Assembly (NCBI GenBank): GCA_039000515.1
Contig: JBCFYV010000012.1
Coordinates: 127,292,132 to 127,356,131 of the forward strand
Length of the DNA: 64,000 bases
Origin: Timema cristinae
Taxonomy: Eukaryota; Arthropoda; Insecta; Phasmatodea; Timematidae
Direction of reading: 5' to 3'
Both the position numbers and the translations under genes were made by a program. The notes beneath the pieces are model-generated. The model was not told the origin of the DNA. It did no database searches and worked only from the letters and a program-made list of their open reading frames with translations. Of the stretch, positions 54,801-62,985 are shown piece after piece. The first letter of the stretch is position 1, and every line of letters begins with the position of its first letter.

Positions 54801-57800
54801 AAATAAGATTTTGATCTACTTTATTATCATTTCCATTGTCTCTTGCAAGCACATGTTCTTCTGAGGAACAAGTGTTATTAGATGCTTTTGTCCCGTTTGC
54901 AAATACTCGCATTATTCGAGAACTTGCGTGAATGAGGAAGTTTCCTTTCAACTGGTCAGATGAAGAATGGTACTTGGTGTGTACAGATCTCGATGGCCGT
55001 GTGTTCGATCCTGTACCAGTTAGCTACCAGGCCGCAGGAGCAACAGAAACTGTACGAGGAGTTGGTGCGAGTGCTACCATCTGCAGACACGCCCCTCAAC
55101 TATCAGCTACTCGATAGTATGGTATACCTCAAGGCGTTCGTGAAGGAGGTTTTCAGGTAAGTAGACACTCATATCCCGCGAGGTAGACATTTATTGCCAC
55201 AAGCAGGTCTGATCAGTTTCACCTAAAAATAGTTTGAAGTGCTAAGAGCCGATCCAATCGGCTTTCCAGTTTGCGCAGTTCTGGCACTTTCCGATAGATA
55301 GGGTAGCAGTATACTATATAAATAGATCGAGAACATTCTCTTCTTACTGTAGAACACTATATGTATATAGTAATAACTATGGAACAATCTGCGCAATCGC
55401 TTCGCAAATAACAATTTACTTATTTTTTTGTACAACCTCACAAAATGGATGGCATAACGATGACAGTCTTCGAGAACAATCCACCTCAGGCATGGGACTA
55501 AAATGGTTGAGTAAACCTTTATCTAGGTCCAATTATATTATACCTGTAAACCACGTCAGGCCTCTAGTGTTAATGCAAAGGCATAATGCTGTTCCAACAA
55601 ATGGGAAATATTCTATGGGCCTTCTGTAAAAAAACAAAGTATAAAAAGAACAATAATCCAATAATATGGCTACGCATACAAAGAGCGTTGAATCGTGACT
55701 TGAGGTAAAAAAAACAGACTTGTATTAAGGCTACCGTTTTATATATAACAGAGCAATTACTTATTCTGTTTTATCTTGAAATATAAAGATATATTTCTAG
55801 TGATGTTATAATTATATGTTTTCATTTCTTTCAGACAGTACTCAACCGTTATTGGTAACGGGCGGACCTTGCAACAGGACGCGGTGATTTGTGGGTACCG
55901 AGTGCCTAAAGGTGTAAGTTTGTACAAGACGACGTTGTAGGTCCAGTGATGTACGGACCTGTTTCATAGACGGACCTAGTACGCCTCAAGTAAATACAGG
56001 CTTCTTTGGTGCTAACTGACAGCTCACAGCTCACTTCTGACAGTCAACATTTAGGTAAATACCTGAACTTTGACTGTCAGAAGTGACAGCTGCTAAACAC
56101 ATGTTTTTGCAGATCAAATGGTTCGGCGTAGGGATACATAATATGGTCTGGTAACTTTTCAAAGCCGTCAGCTGTCAGCTGTGAGCAGTCAGACAACACC
56201 AAAAAAGCCTTGGGACTACTGTACCTACATGGACCACTGACCCATTGCATTGTGGTCTAGGCAGGTGTTGTCTTGCATTTAGTGAAGCGAAATACTTGAG
56301 GGGTACTCGGTCTGAATATGAAACTGGCCTATAGGCCTAAATACATTGGTGGGGGAGCTACAATTCAATTTTCATATGAAGAGCCTCATCTGACAGCTAG
56401 GAAAGCTATGTTATTTACAGCTGCCGCCTTTAATATATGTATCAATAACTATAAAGTAATACTAATAATATAATACAATGTTATCAAAGCTGAACGCAAA
56501 TTGTGTGTTTGTATTTTATATATGGCCCTTCCTATGAAGATTGTACTACATGTTGATAAAAAGGTTTGGGGTCAAAGCACCCCAAGCTCTTGAAGCAGGG
56601 GGAATCGAGTGGTGTTTCCATAAATGTTTTAAACGTTAGTAATTTAAAAAGGGATGTCATGCTAAAATACAAGTCACATACATAACTCAAATGTTACTAA
56701 CTTTATATAGCCCACGTCACCCTCTTTTAGAAGACCGTTAGTGAGAATAAAATGGAAACCATTATCAACTGAGGTGTATGACTAAATAACAAATATAGTT
56801 CATAGAAGACTATGGGTTGGAGAAATTAATGTTGGTTTTACTAAAATAATACACATTTCCTTAGTTTCTTCTGGTAAATAGAGGTGTAAAAATACTCGAA
56901 CTACGCTGACAAAGTAATTGGTCTCCCCTAGTTCTCCCCAGACTATGCTACTGGGTATATATTCTGAGTAATATAATGTGAAACACTCAGGACGCTGTCG
57001 ATTAATTTAGATGGTGTCAACTATTTCCTCTCCTGGTGACAGGTACAGCTGGTATTCCCGACTATAGTGACGGGCAACATGGCGCGATATGTGAGCAGAC
57101 CGGACGTGTTTCAACCGGAGCGCTGGTTCAAACAATCCAACAGCAAGCTGCACCCCTTCGCCTCACTTCCGTACGGACATGGCGCCCGGATGTGCCTAGG
57201 TCGGCGCTTCGCTGACACCGAGATACAAGTGCTTCTTGCCAAGGTGACTCCCACCCCACAACAGGGGGCAGCTGTAGGACTACACCATACATGGGTGACT
57301 GTAATTTGACAGCCAACATTGTAAACAATCTGACTAGGGCAAGAAGTTGTGTGTTTCCATTGGCAAGGCCTTTTTTAGTCGAACGACAGTAAATATAGTT
57401 AAACGAGGAACTGTTATCAAGGACACCAAGCAAATATATGTATTCCATTTGATCAATTTTTATCTTTTATATTTGCAATTTACTTCTAGTACTGAATACA
57501 ATATTTTAACTATTTTCACTAACTGAAACAAACAAACTTATTAATGAACATACAAGACATATTTAAAAAAAATACCATTAAACAGCTGGCAACCAGCGTT
57601 TAATGTTGTTTAATGCGCTGTAAAGCCAATTATCCTTCTGACTTTCCATTTGAACAGCCAATGAATAGTTCAGATTGCGTTTATTTCTCCCTACGTTTCT
57701 TTACTCGTAGAGACAAACTCATATTTTCGTTAAGAATGAAATACGATCTATCTATCTAGACAATGTTTGTGTTTGCTATTTATACATTTGTTTTAATTTT

Positions 57801-58101
57801 TCGTGAAGTTTAATCATAATAACTTAAAAAGTTTTTTTCTATTCTTCCTACCAGAACTAATACAGTAAGATTCTGGTAGGAAAATATACCGTCCACAAGA
57901 TGGCTACTCGTAAGTAAATCAGGCTGTTCTAAGATATAGCAATACTTGGAGCACATAAGATTAACTAAAAATGTTTCTGTGTGTGTCTAGCTAATACGTT
58001 CCTACAAGCTGGAGTTCCAGCATGAACCTCTGGATTACAAGGTCACCTTCATGTATGCTCCAGACGGGGCCCTTAGGTTCAAGATGACACCTCGATGCTG
58101 A
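42629..58101 (+). CDS. CYP301A1: Mitochondrial cytochrome P450, CYP301A1-like (10 exons, exon 6 frameshifted)
   Basis: Coding exons: 42629-42841, 43573-43808, 44020-44136, 44751-44827, 52046-52247, 53266-53427, 54987-55156, 55835-55913, 57043-57243, 57991-58101. Expected product about 522 aa. Exons 3, 4, 7, 8 and 10 equal gene 1 in length, and all phases match except where exon 6 lacks one base. Landmarks: proline hinge PGPRPLPFLGNTWR, C-helix W155..R159 (HGDQWREFR), I-helix VGIDTIS, ExxR as EVFR (390-393), PERW 444-447, heme loop YGHGARMCLG with Cys470. The SGLIGRPDLLFVYDADEIER, DLPGVVGVHG and FMYAPDG segments are those of the strongly conserved insect CYP301A1, needed for adult cuticle in Drosophila. 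An in-frame ATG at 42554 would add a hydrophobic stretch; 42629 gives a basic mitochondrial presequence. Confidence 0.87.
42831..42882. repeat. Three-copy 15-bp repeat across the exon 1 donor of P450 gene 2
   Basis: GGGACAGTACCAG|GTGAGA is followed by two more ACATTACCAG|GTGRGA units. As in gene 1, the unit is exon tail plus donor, but here it stopped at three copies. Confidence 0.88.
42905..43556. repeat. Intron 1 minisatellite of P450 gene 2, 27-bp units
   Basis: About 24 copies of CTCCCCAGTGTCCCAGACTG, TATAGAG. It ends 17 bases before the exon 2 start, and the real acceptor region (GAGCTCCTCTTGTATCAG) is a modified last unit. Each unit therefore offers a CTCCCCAG acceptor-like motif. Confidence 0.95.
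43573..43808 (+). CDS. CYP301A1: P450 gene 2, exon 2
   Basis: Reads VSDLARISQLFHDQYGDIVK, LSGLIGRPDLLFVYDADEIE, ..PFRPSMPCLVHYKSSVRRDF, FGDLPGVVG-V. The acceptor is GTATCAG|GTG and the donor GGCGT|GTGAGT. Confidence 0.93.
44020..44136 (+). CDS. CYP301A1: P450 gene 2, exon 3 (C-helix)
   Basis: Reads V-HGDQWREFRTRVQRPILQPR, then TVRKYIQPIEEVTSHFIN-R. It holds the WREFR C-helix motif and is 117 bp as in gene 1. The intron before it is only 211 bp and has no repeats. Confidence 0.93.
44137..44750. other. Intron 3 of P450 gene 2
   Basis: No array. It holds a partial copy of family X (about 44300-44365) and a minus-strand tRNA-like fragment (ACGGGAATCGAACCCGGGAC, about 44404-44423). A four-copy ATTACATCC run lies near 44558. 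Confidence 0.6.
44751..44827 (+). CDS. CYP301A1: P450 gene 2, exon 4
   Basis: Reads R-MCEMKDHNQEMPSDFDNEIH, then KWSLE-C. It is 77 bp, identical in length and phase to exon 4 of gene 1. The donor is GGAAT|GTGAGT. Confidence 0.93.
44828..45600. other. Start of the 7.2-kb intron 4 of P450 gene 2
   Basis: Unique intron sequence with a LINE-tail-like block at about 45060-45200 (AAGTTCGAATTAAATCGGTC, CGTGCATTCAAAAGTTAT) and a minus-oriented SINE copy at about 45238-45402. No exon was seen. Confidence 0.55.
45238..45402 (-). repeat. SINE copy in intron 4
   Basis: Read on the minus strand it has a decayed head, box B GGGGTTTGAATCTCAGTC, and the body GGTTTTACCTAAATTATTTT as in the other copies. Confidence 0.55.
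45605..46292. repeat. 28-bp minisatellite in intron 4 of P450 gene 2
   Basis: About 24 copies of ATTGGAATATGTAATACCCC, TGCCCTAG. Very homogeneous; variants are GGGATATG and CCCTTGCC. Confidence 0.95.
46293..46675. other. Intron 4 spacer with a tRNA-like fragment
   Basis: At about 46595-46612 there is a box-B-like AGGTTTGAATCTGGTCGC. The rest is unique with no exon. Confidence 0.5.
46676..48212. repeat. 27/31-bp minisatellite in intron 4 of P450 gene 2
   Basis: About 50 units of GAGAATGTGGCTCATTGTGT, GATGTGAACAT, with the length set by an optional extra GTGT. Short and long units tend to alternate, giving a two-unit (about 58-bp) period. Minus-strand open frames here (His/Thr/Ser/Met-rich) are artefacts of the repeat. 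Confidence 0.95.
48213..48545. other. Intron 4 spacer between arrays
   Basis: Unique sequence, no exon or element recognised. Confidence 0.5.
48546..52040. repeat. 20-bp minisatellite filling the end of intron 4 of P450 gene 2
   Basis: About 170 copies of GTGTATGTCTCAGTCTCCAG with variants TTGTATGTC, GTATATCTC, TCCTG, TCGCTAG and many one-base losses. Its 3' edge runs straight into the acceptor of exon 5 (GTATTCTCTCCCTCAG|GTATC). Each unit carries TCTCAGTCTCCAG|GTGTAT, which is like an acceptor followed by a weak donor. The right third (51420-52030) is regular and the left part (48546-51400) is ragged. The repeat stays open in several frames, which yields long false Ser/Val/Leu/Tyr/Cys-rich translations. 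Confidence 0.96.
52046..52247 (+). CDS. CYP301A1: P450 gene 2, exon 5
   Basis: Reads C-IGRVALDTRLGCLDKDLAED, ..IIDAAKYALRNVAILELKAP, FWRYIPTPLWTKYVKNMDFF, V-E. The acceptor is CCCTCAG|GT and the donor GTAGA|GTAAGT. Confidence 0.94.
52248..53265. other. Intron 5 of P450 gene 2
   Basis: Unique, no array. It holds a copy of family X at about 52868-52985 (TTTCACGAATTCAAACGTCT, GGTCATGTGATCTGCAGCTG). No extra exon was seen. Confidence 0.6.
52868..52985 (+). repeat. Dispersed repeat family X, copy 5
   Basis: Core GTCATGTGATCTGCAGCTGT, GGCTTTTGGTGGATATTCTA, then AT-rich sequence ending ATCATTGCTGACC, collinear with 23990-24090. Confidence 0.62.
53266..53427 (+). CDS. CYP301A1: P450 gene 2, exon 6, with a one-base deletion
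   Basis: Reads E-VCMKYIGDALERLKVKEAGD, HDDLSLLEG.. up to about 53351. After the loss of one base within CTGGAGGGATCCTGG the frame that continues is ILVDNPDPKIACILALDLIL, VGIDT. The exon is 162 bp where the phases of its neighbours require 163. Splice sites are intact (CATTCAG|G, ACACG|GTAAGA). Everything else in the gene is well kept, so a consensus error or a single-allele change is more likely than an old pseudogene. Confidence 0.88.
53428..53540. other. Start of intron 6 of P450 gene 2
   Basis: About 110 bases of unique sequence between the donor and the array. Unlike gene 1, the array here does not touch the donor. Confidence 0.7.
53541..54605. repeat. 41-bp minisatellite in intron 6 of P450 gene 2
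   Basis: About 26 copies of CAAGTGGCAGTGGAGGAACT, CTATAATAGAATATACACCA, A. The main variants are GGCGG for GGCAG and ACACTAA for ACACCAA. It lies in the same intron as the I-helix array of gene 1 but has an unrelated sequence. Confidence 0.96.
54606..54986. other. End of intron 6 of P450 gene 2
   Basis: Contains a tRNA-like fragment (GAACATTGGCGCGTTAAGGC, then GGTTTGATTCCGTG) at about 54643-54695, of the second tRNA-like family also seen at 63755. No exon was seen. Confidence 0.5.
54987..55156 (+). CDS. CYP301A1: P450 gene 2, exon 7 (I-helix end to ExxR)
   Basis: Reads ISMAVCSILYQLATRPQEQQ, KLYEELVRVLPSADTPLN.., MVYLKAFVKEVF-R. ExxR is E390-VF-R393. It is 170 bp as in gene 1. The acceptor is GTGTACAG|ATC. 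Confidence 0.94.
55157..55834. other. Intron 7 of P450 gene 2
   Basis: Unique AT-rich intron without arrays or recognised elements. Gene 1 has only 125 bp at this position. Confidence 0.65.
55835..55913 (+). CDS. CYP301A1: P450 gene 2, exon 8
   Basis: Reads R-QYSTVIGNGRTLQQDAVICG, YRVPKG. It is 79 bp, same length and phase as in gene 1. The acceptor is CTTTCAG|A and the donor AAAGGT|GTAAGT. Confidence 0.93.
55999..56209. mobile_element. Fold-back (MITE-like) element of family X in intron 8
   Basis: The ends form long imperfect inverted repeats (GGCTTCTTTGGTGCTAACTG.. at 55999 against the complement of CAGACAACACCAAAAAAGCC ending at 56209). Inside is a perfect 16-bp inverted pair, CACTTCTGACAGTCAA at 56032-56047 and its complement at about 56073-56088. 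The middle holds the family X core (CTGCTAAACACATG, TTGCAGATCAAATGGTTCGG, CGTAGGGATACATAA). Target duplication not evident. Confidence 0.6.
56210..57042. other. Rest of intron 8 of P450 gene 2
   Basis: AT-rich intron. At about 56393-56500 a second piece with family X flank (CAGCTGCCGCCTTTAATATA, then ATGTTATCAAAGCTGAACG) is present. No exon was seen. Confidence 0.55.
57043..57243 (+). CDS. CYP301A1: P450 gene 2, exon 9 (PERF and heme loop)
   Basis: Reads VQLVFPTIVTGNMARYVSRP, DVFQPERWFKQSNSKLHPFA, SLPYGHGARMCLGRRFADTE, IQVLLAK. PERW 444-447 and YGHGARMCLG with Cys470 as heme ligand (numbering assumes the exon 6 frame intact). Donor GCCAAG|GTGACT. Confidence 0.95.
57244..57990. other. Intron 9 of P450 gene 2
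   Basis: AT-rich, no array. Near 57845-57885 there is an inverted pair (TTCTTCCTACCAGAACTAAT / ATTCTGGTAGGAAAATA). No exon was seen. Confidence 0.6.
57991..58101 (+). CDS. CYP301A1: P450 gene 2, exon 10 (C-terminus and stop)
   Basis: Reads LIRSYKLEFQHEPLDYKVTF, MYAPDGALRFKMTPRC and TGA. It is 111 bp, same as gene 1, but with no tandem copies behind it. The acceptor is GTGTCTAG|C. Confidence 0.94.
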   Translation, partial: LIRSYKLEFQHEPLDYKVTFMYAPDGALRFKMTPRC

Positions 58102-60270
58102 ACTTTCAAATCCAAAATCTGCGCCCAAGCCAAAGATATTTTGAAACTGTGTAATGACACATTTTTTAAAACAACTCACTCTGTTGAAACACTACACTTG
58201 TAAATGGGAATCGAACCGAGACATTTAACTTAGTGAACCAATGCTCTTAAGATTGTCCACCCTGGTTCATCCAGGACACAAACAATATGTTTCCACGGTC
58301 ATCGTTCACGAGTCCCCGTACCTGTGTTTCTGACAGCTGTTAAACAGCTGACAAGCTCACACGTCAATCACAAACACTGCCTTGGTGTGACTCATACTGC
58401 CTAGTGACAGAGTCCTCGTGACAGAGTCCTCGTGGGAGCAGCTCCGGGTCACTCAGGGGTCGAATGGCAAGTATGGCTGTTCCCAAAGTGCAGCGACCGT
58501 GCGTTAGAAGGTTTGTTGTACCAGAGGAGTCGCCACCTCTCCGTCAGAGAAAAGCTTGAAAGTTGGGAAGTTGTCGAGATCTTGACTTGGGATATTATAG
58601 AACTACTTTGTATCACATTACTTTAGACTACGAAATTTCTTTACCGCAGACTTGTACAGACAAATTTTAAATTTCCCAACTGTTGACCTCTAATCTTAAA
58701 AGGTTCCCAACTTCATAACTCATCAAACATTGACAGGAGATATCGTCTAAAGTAGATTGTATGGAAAGCTTAGTTAATCAAGTTGGTTACTAGCGCCATG
58801 GTCACGGCCTACTAGTTTTAAGACAATAGTATTCTTAATTTAGGTAATGTCTTAAGTAGCTCATTTTATAAAGCCTGGAGTCTCTACGAACAGAAACGTG
58901 TTAGTCTTACTACACGAAATGATGGTGAATGTCAACCAATAACACTTGTATGTTGAAAAATCCATCAATAATAAATAACTTTAAAAATACAGTTGCCTAA
59001 AACCTCGAACCAAGGCCCAATCATCGCCTCAATTTTCCGTGGTAGAAACCCCTGCCGTCCTGTTAACTGGGGGGGAGAAGTTCTCTTTGTGTGACGCCTC
59101 TGGTAATATCTTCAAGAGAACTGAGCACCCTTACCTAAATACTCGGTTCAAAGGGTGCTTCTCAAACTACCATGAAGAAATGAAGTAAGATACACCCTAA
59201 CTATTGCTTAGGTGCTATCTGTAAATATTTTAACGTGGGTTTGTGTTTAGTTCAATGTGAAAACTTCTCTTTAGGAACTAAATGATGTTGACAGTCAAAA
59301 TATAAATCCATTTGCATTAATAAATGTAACAATTGTTTAAGAAAAATAAATTATATCCTCAGCTACAACATAATAAAAATTTGTTTTATTTATCCACAGT
59401 TTATTAAGTAATTGTGTATCTTACACTTGTAAGTACTTTGTTTATTTATTTTGTCATTCATCCCACGATCGTTTTCTCAAATTGAGATGGTACACTGTAT
59501 TTAGTTGTTGGGGTAATTTAGATTTTACAAGCATACCAGTAATACAACAAAATATTATAATTTGTATTACTAATCATAAATAAAACAGTTGAAAGCTATA
59601 CAAAATATGTACCATTAATTATTAAAAATGCATTTAGATGTAACAGCAGTTGGCACATAATAAACATATTGTAGGTGATATGTTAACATAATTAAACAAA
59701 TTGATTTTATGACTAACAATTTATTTGTTTACAGCTATATAATTATAAGTAAAGAATCCTTATAACAGCTGCACAGGAGTTGGAATAATAGCTCTCTGAA
59801 TTCAGCGTATTTAAAAAGTTTTATTTCACTAGGGATACTATATAATATAGTACTGCACACCGATATATACCGAACAGAATTGGCTACATATTTACAGGCA
59901 GTTAAGAATTATATAGCTTCCTCGTGATATGTTTATTAATTTCTCCACCCAAATACAATATTTAGAATGCACCTATTGTGATAGACTTACGAAGAAGACA
60001 TATTTTCCTCCCGTGTGGGTGTGGTCAACACTGAAGGCTGCTTTCAAGCTGATTCGGAGAAAGTTATGCGGTATTTATGGTGGCTTATGATATAGACTTG
60101 TCTACGACTACTTCTAGTCTCTAAAAAATACGTTATATTTTGTTCTGTTAGTTTTCTATTAGTCAACATAATTAAGTATATAATATGGAGGCCTATTCAG
60201 TGGCGGTGGGATCTATTTTTCCAGGTGGTCGGTTAACAAATAAAAATAGCAATCAACCAGTTAACCCATG
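58102..60270. other. Spacer after P450 gene 2, no gene seen
   Basis: Holds a minus-strand tRNA-like fragment at about 58205-58270 (GGGAATCGAACCGAGACATT), family Y copy 2 (58727-58815) and more than 1 kb of very AT-rich DNA (59200-59950). A 64-codon open frame at 58432-58626 has no recognisable content. Confidence 0.5.
58727..58815 (+). repeat. Dispersed repeat family Y, copy 2
   Basis: ACATTGACAGGAGATATCGT, CTAAAGTAGATTGTATGGAA, AGCTTAGTTAATCAAGTTGG, TTACTAGCGCC matches 39285-39350. Confidence 0.55.
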
Positions 60271-60274
60271 AATG

Positions 60275-60835
60275 CATTTTCGAAAATAATTTGGATTCCT
60301 TTAATGTAGACGGTGCTTGGAACAGACTAAAAGATGCGGTAATTGAGTTCGCGAAAGATTTGTTTGGATCCTTGCGGTGAGAAAGTTATAAAGAGATGCG
60401 TGGTAAAATGAAGCACACAAACTAATGATTGTTGTGAAGAGTGAAACCGAACTTATACAAAGATAGAAAGATGAATGCAAAGAAAGTAGTAAAGGAGAAT
60501 AAAAGGAGAAAGATTGCAGAAAGATTTTGAAGGAAGTAAGAAGCTGTTCTGGAAGCGGGTAAAGAGAACGAAACAAGAGGTACAAAGAAATACCTATGGA
60601 ATTCAGAATGAACGAGGTGAGGTTATTTGGGATAAAAACTGTATAAGAGAGCAACGGAGAGAATATTTTGAGCAATTGTATGGTGAAAACGTAAAAAAAA
60701 TTAGCAGAAAATAGGGTAAAATATTATGATGAGTGAAAGAATTAATGAGACTGAGATGTTAAAAGTTATGAAAGTGTTACAGAATGGCAATGTTGCGGGC
60801 GTACCCCGAAGTAAAACATATATGGTTCTTAAAGG
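60275..60835 (+). pseudogene. LINE remnant, linker between endonuclease and reverse transcriptase
   Basis: Conceptual translation gives SFNVDGAWNRLKDAVIEFAK, then (frame change) DFEGSKKLFWKRVKRTKQEV, YGIQNERGEVIWDKNCIREQ, RREYFEQLYGENV, and INETEMLKVMKVLQNGNVAG. These follow the segment preceding the reverse transcriptase palm in insect non-LTR elements (W..F+D.V, DFE.NKK.FWK.VK, G....D......R..EYF..L, E...A...LKNGKAAG.D). Stops and frame changes make it dead. The rest of the RT domain is missing. Confidence 0.75.
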
Positions 60836-61610
60836 TCCAAATAAAACCAAAGAAATTCAAACCATTACTGATGTATGAATTTCCTATGGTTCTGTCAGGA
60901 AAGTAATAAACTAATTAAACAAATACTTCACCTAGAAAACTCTGGGACTATGGTTTAGTCTGGTTCTCTTTGTATCTGAGCAATCCAATGCGAATCAGAC
61001 TTTGTATGGACCACTCTGGAACTATGTTTTAGTCTGGGTGCCTTTGGGATGGAACAAACGCTCCACCTTGGTTAGAGCCACTTGGTCGATAGCACTTGAG
61101 ACCAAGACGTAACCAGGTAAAACGCAAAAACTCTCCTAATACTATCATATCACACAATCGAGTTTTTTCGTTTCAAGTTTGTCAACCGATGGGCTCTTCA
61201 GTTTTAACCTCAGCTTCCCATCCTAGCTTTGATATTCCGAGGCTATCTTTCACAGTTTCTTGTAGTAGTTTTAAATAAAGTAGACCAGGTTACTCGAGCC
61301 TTGATTGTACCCGCACCCATAACAGTATTCACTGCTTACAGTAAGGATGCTGTAACAATCTGTGTTGGCACATTTTAGACAGTTTACCACAAGTACAACC
61401 GTTTCTCATTCTTACCCTGAGCACTGTTCCTACAAACCAGTATCCCTACTGTAGACACTGGCCAGTGTCCCTACTATAGACACTGGCCAGTATCCCTACT
61501 ATAGAGAATACCTTTCTGGCCATTATACAGTTAACCGTGTCACTACCACTCGGAGGTAAGGCATTGACAAACCAAGACAAGAGGCAAAGATGACAGTATA
61601 TATAATTCTG
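60836..61610. other. Sequence between two parts of the broken LINE
   Basis: Where the RT domain should be there is unrelated sequence with two internal duplications: CTCTGGGACTATGGTTTAGT / CTCTGGAACTATGTTTTAGT (about 60940 and 61015), and CCCTACTGTAGACACTGGCC-type at 61445-61505 in three copies. No gene was seen. Confidence 0.5.
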
Positions 61611-61611
61611 T

Positions 61612-62041
61612 TAACGCCAACATTGTTATATGGTTGTAAAGCGTGGGAATGCCAGGAGAAAACAAAAGAGCAAGGTGAATGCGGTTGTAATGAGATCTCT
61701 AAGAAATGTGTGTAGAAAAACTCGTATGGACAGAGTCAGTATTGAATGGGTGATGAAAGAATGCGATTTGAAAGAGAATCGAATAAGGCAATGTTGAAGA
61801 AATGTCTTACGTTGGTTTGGGCATGTTTAGAAGGTGAGTATGGATGGAGGGACGAAATAAATATATGAAGGTAGAGTGTGTGGATCAAAAGGAAGGTGTA
61901 GGCCATGTAAGACGTGGCTAAATGTTGTATATGAATATGTGAAAAAGAAAAACATTAAAAGTTTTAATAATAAAAGAGATTGTACGTATGTATGTATGTA
62001 TGTATGTATGTATGTATGTATCTATATATGTATGTATGTAC
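61612..62041 (+). pseudogene. LINE C-terminal end with (TATG)n tail
   Basis: Conceptual reading with several frame changes: TLLYGCKAWE, VNAVVMRSLRNVCRKTRMDR, VSIEWVMKECDLKENRIRQC, RWFGHV, GSKGRCRPCKTWLNVVYEYV. This is the conserved C-terminal part of insect non-LTR retrotransposons (TLLYG.E.W, V.A.EM..LR.+.G.TR.DR.RNE..., RW.GHV, GRGRP+..W.D). It is followed at 61981-62040 by a (TATG)n run, the simple-repeat tail usual for RTE-like elements. Same orientation as 60275-60835, so both are likely one insertion. Confidence 0.78.
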
Positions 62042-62954
62042 AATCGAGTTGTCTTGCTATTAATAGTCTGAAATAACCAACGGCACGTCCTGAATTTTAC
62101 AAAATAGAGTGATGTTAGCATTCACGGTCAAAATATAAATGAGAGGGAAGGAAATCAGTTTGTAACAAAAGATGATATAGTGAGCGGGAAATTACCCCTG
62201 GAAAGATGGAAAAATGGATTTATTCCAAAAATGTAAAACCATTAATATTATGATTTTGATCTTAGTTTACTAATTATAATCAAAAATAAAGATATATGCC
62301 CTATTCCTTTGATTAGGATTTGTATTTTACATTTTTGACATGGTTACATAAACTGGACCTCTTGGACGTACTAACAATCTCAACATATTATGGGAATTAG
62401 AAAACCTGACATTATTTCAACTATGAATCAATTACGACCCCATTTTAAACGTAAGTTAATTTCATAAGTAAACTGACATCGTTAAATGTGATTTGAAATA
62501 AGTGTTTTAAAACTTCCATATTTTATCTATTAAACCTATATTTTTAACTCTACTTGTCTTGCCGTGATTTCTACCAAGTCGATCGATAAAATACCAGAAT
62601 TGGTAAATAATAGACACTAAAACATTTAAATAAATCCCTTGTCAAAGTCTGATAGAGTTTTCTGAAATAGCCAATAGAGAGCAGGTAGTCCCATTTCAGC
62701 CAGCGGTACATTATTTCTAAACTACGAGAAAGTTTTCACTGGATGGATGGTAGCCTTGAAATAGGATGAGTATGATCGGCAACTTTGTTGAATTTCAGCT
62801 GCCTTGATCTGCCATTTCAACACTAATTCTTGATTAAATCAATTTGGATTGACAAGAAATAACATCAAGTTTATTTTGGGAAACAAATTAACAATAATAA
62901 CCTAGTTCAGCCATGCAAATATAAAATTAACATCCACTTAATTATAGATTAATA
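62042..62954. other. AT-rich 5' flank of Vps28
   Basis: No array or clear element. It should hold the promoter and 5' leader of the Vps28 gene, but no TATA, initiator or leader intron can be called with confidence. Confidence 0.5.
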
Positions 62955-62985
62955 ATGTCAGTTATTGGTGGAATGCCTTCTCAAG
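62955..62985 (+). CDS. Vps28: Vps28 exon 1 (start codon)
   Basis: ATG then MSVIGGMPSQ; donor TCAAG|GTAAGA, phase 1. A short variable N-terminus is normal for the family. Confidence 0.85.

Noticed and set aside
61876..62076. 66-codon frame with CMYVCMYVC repeats
   Set aside because: It is the LINE end read through its (TATG)n tail.
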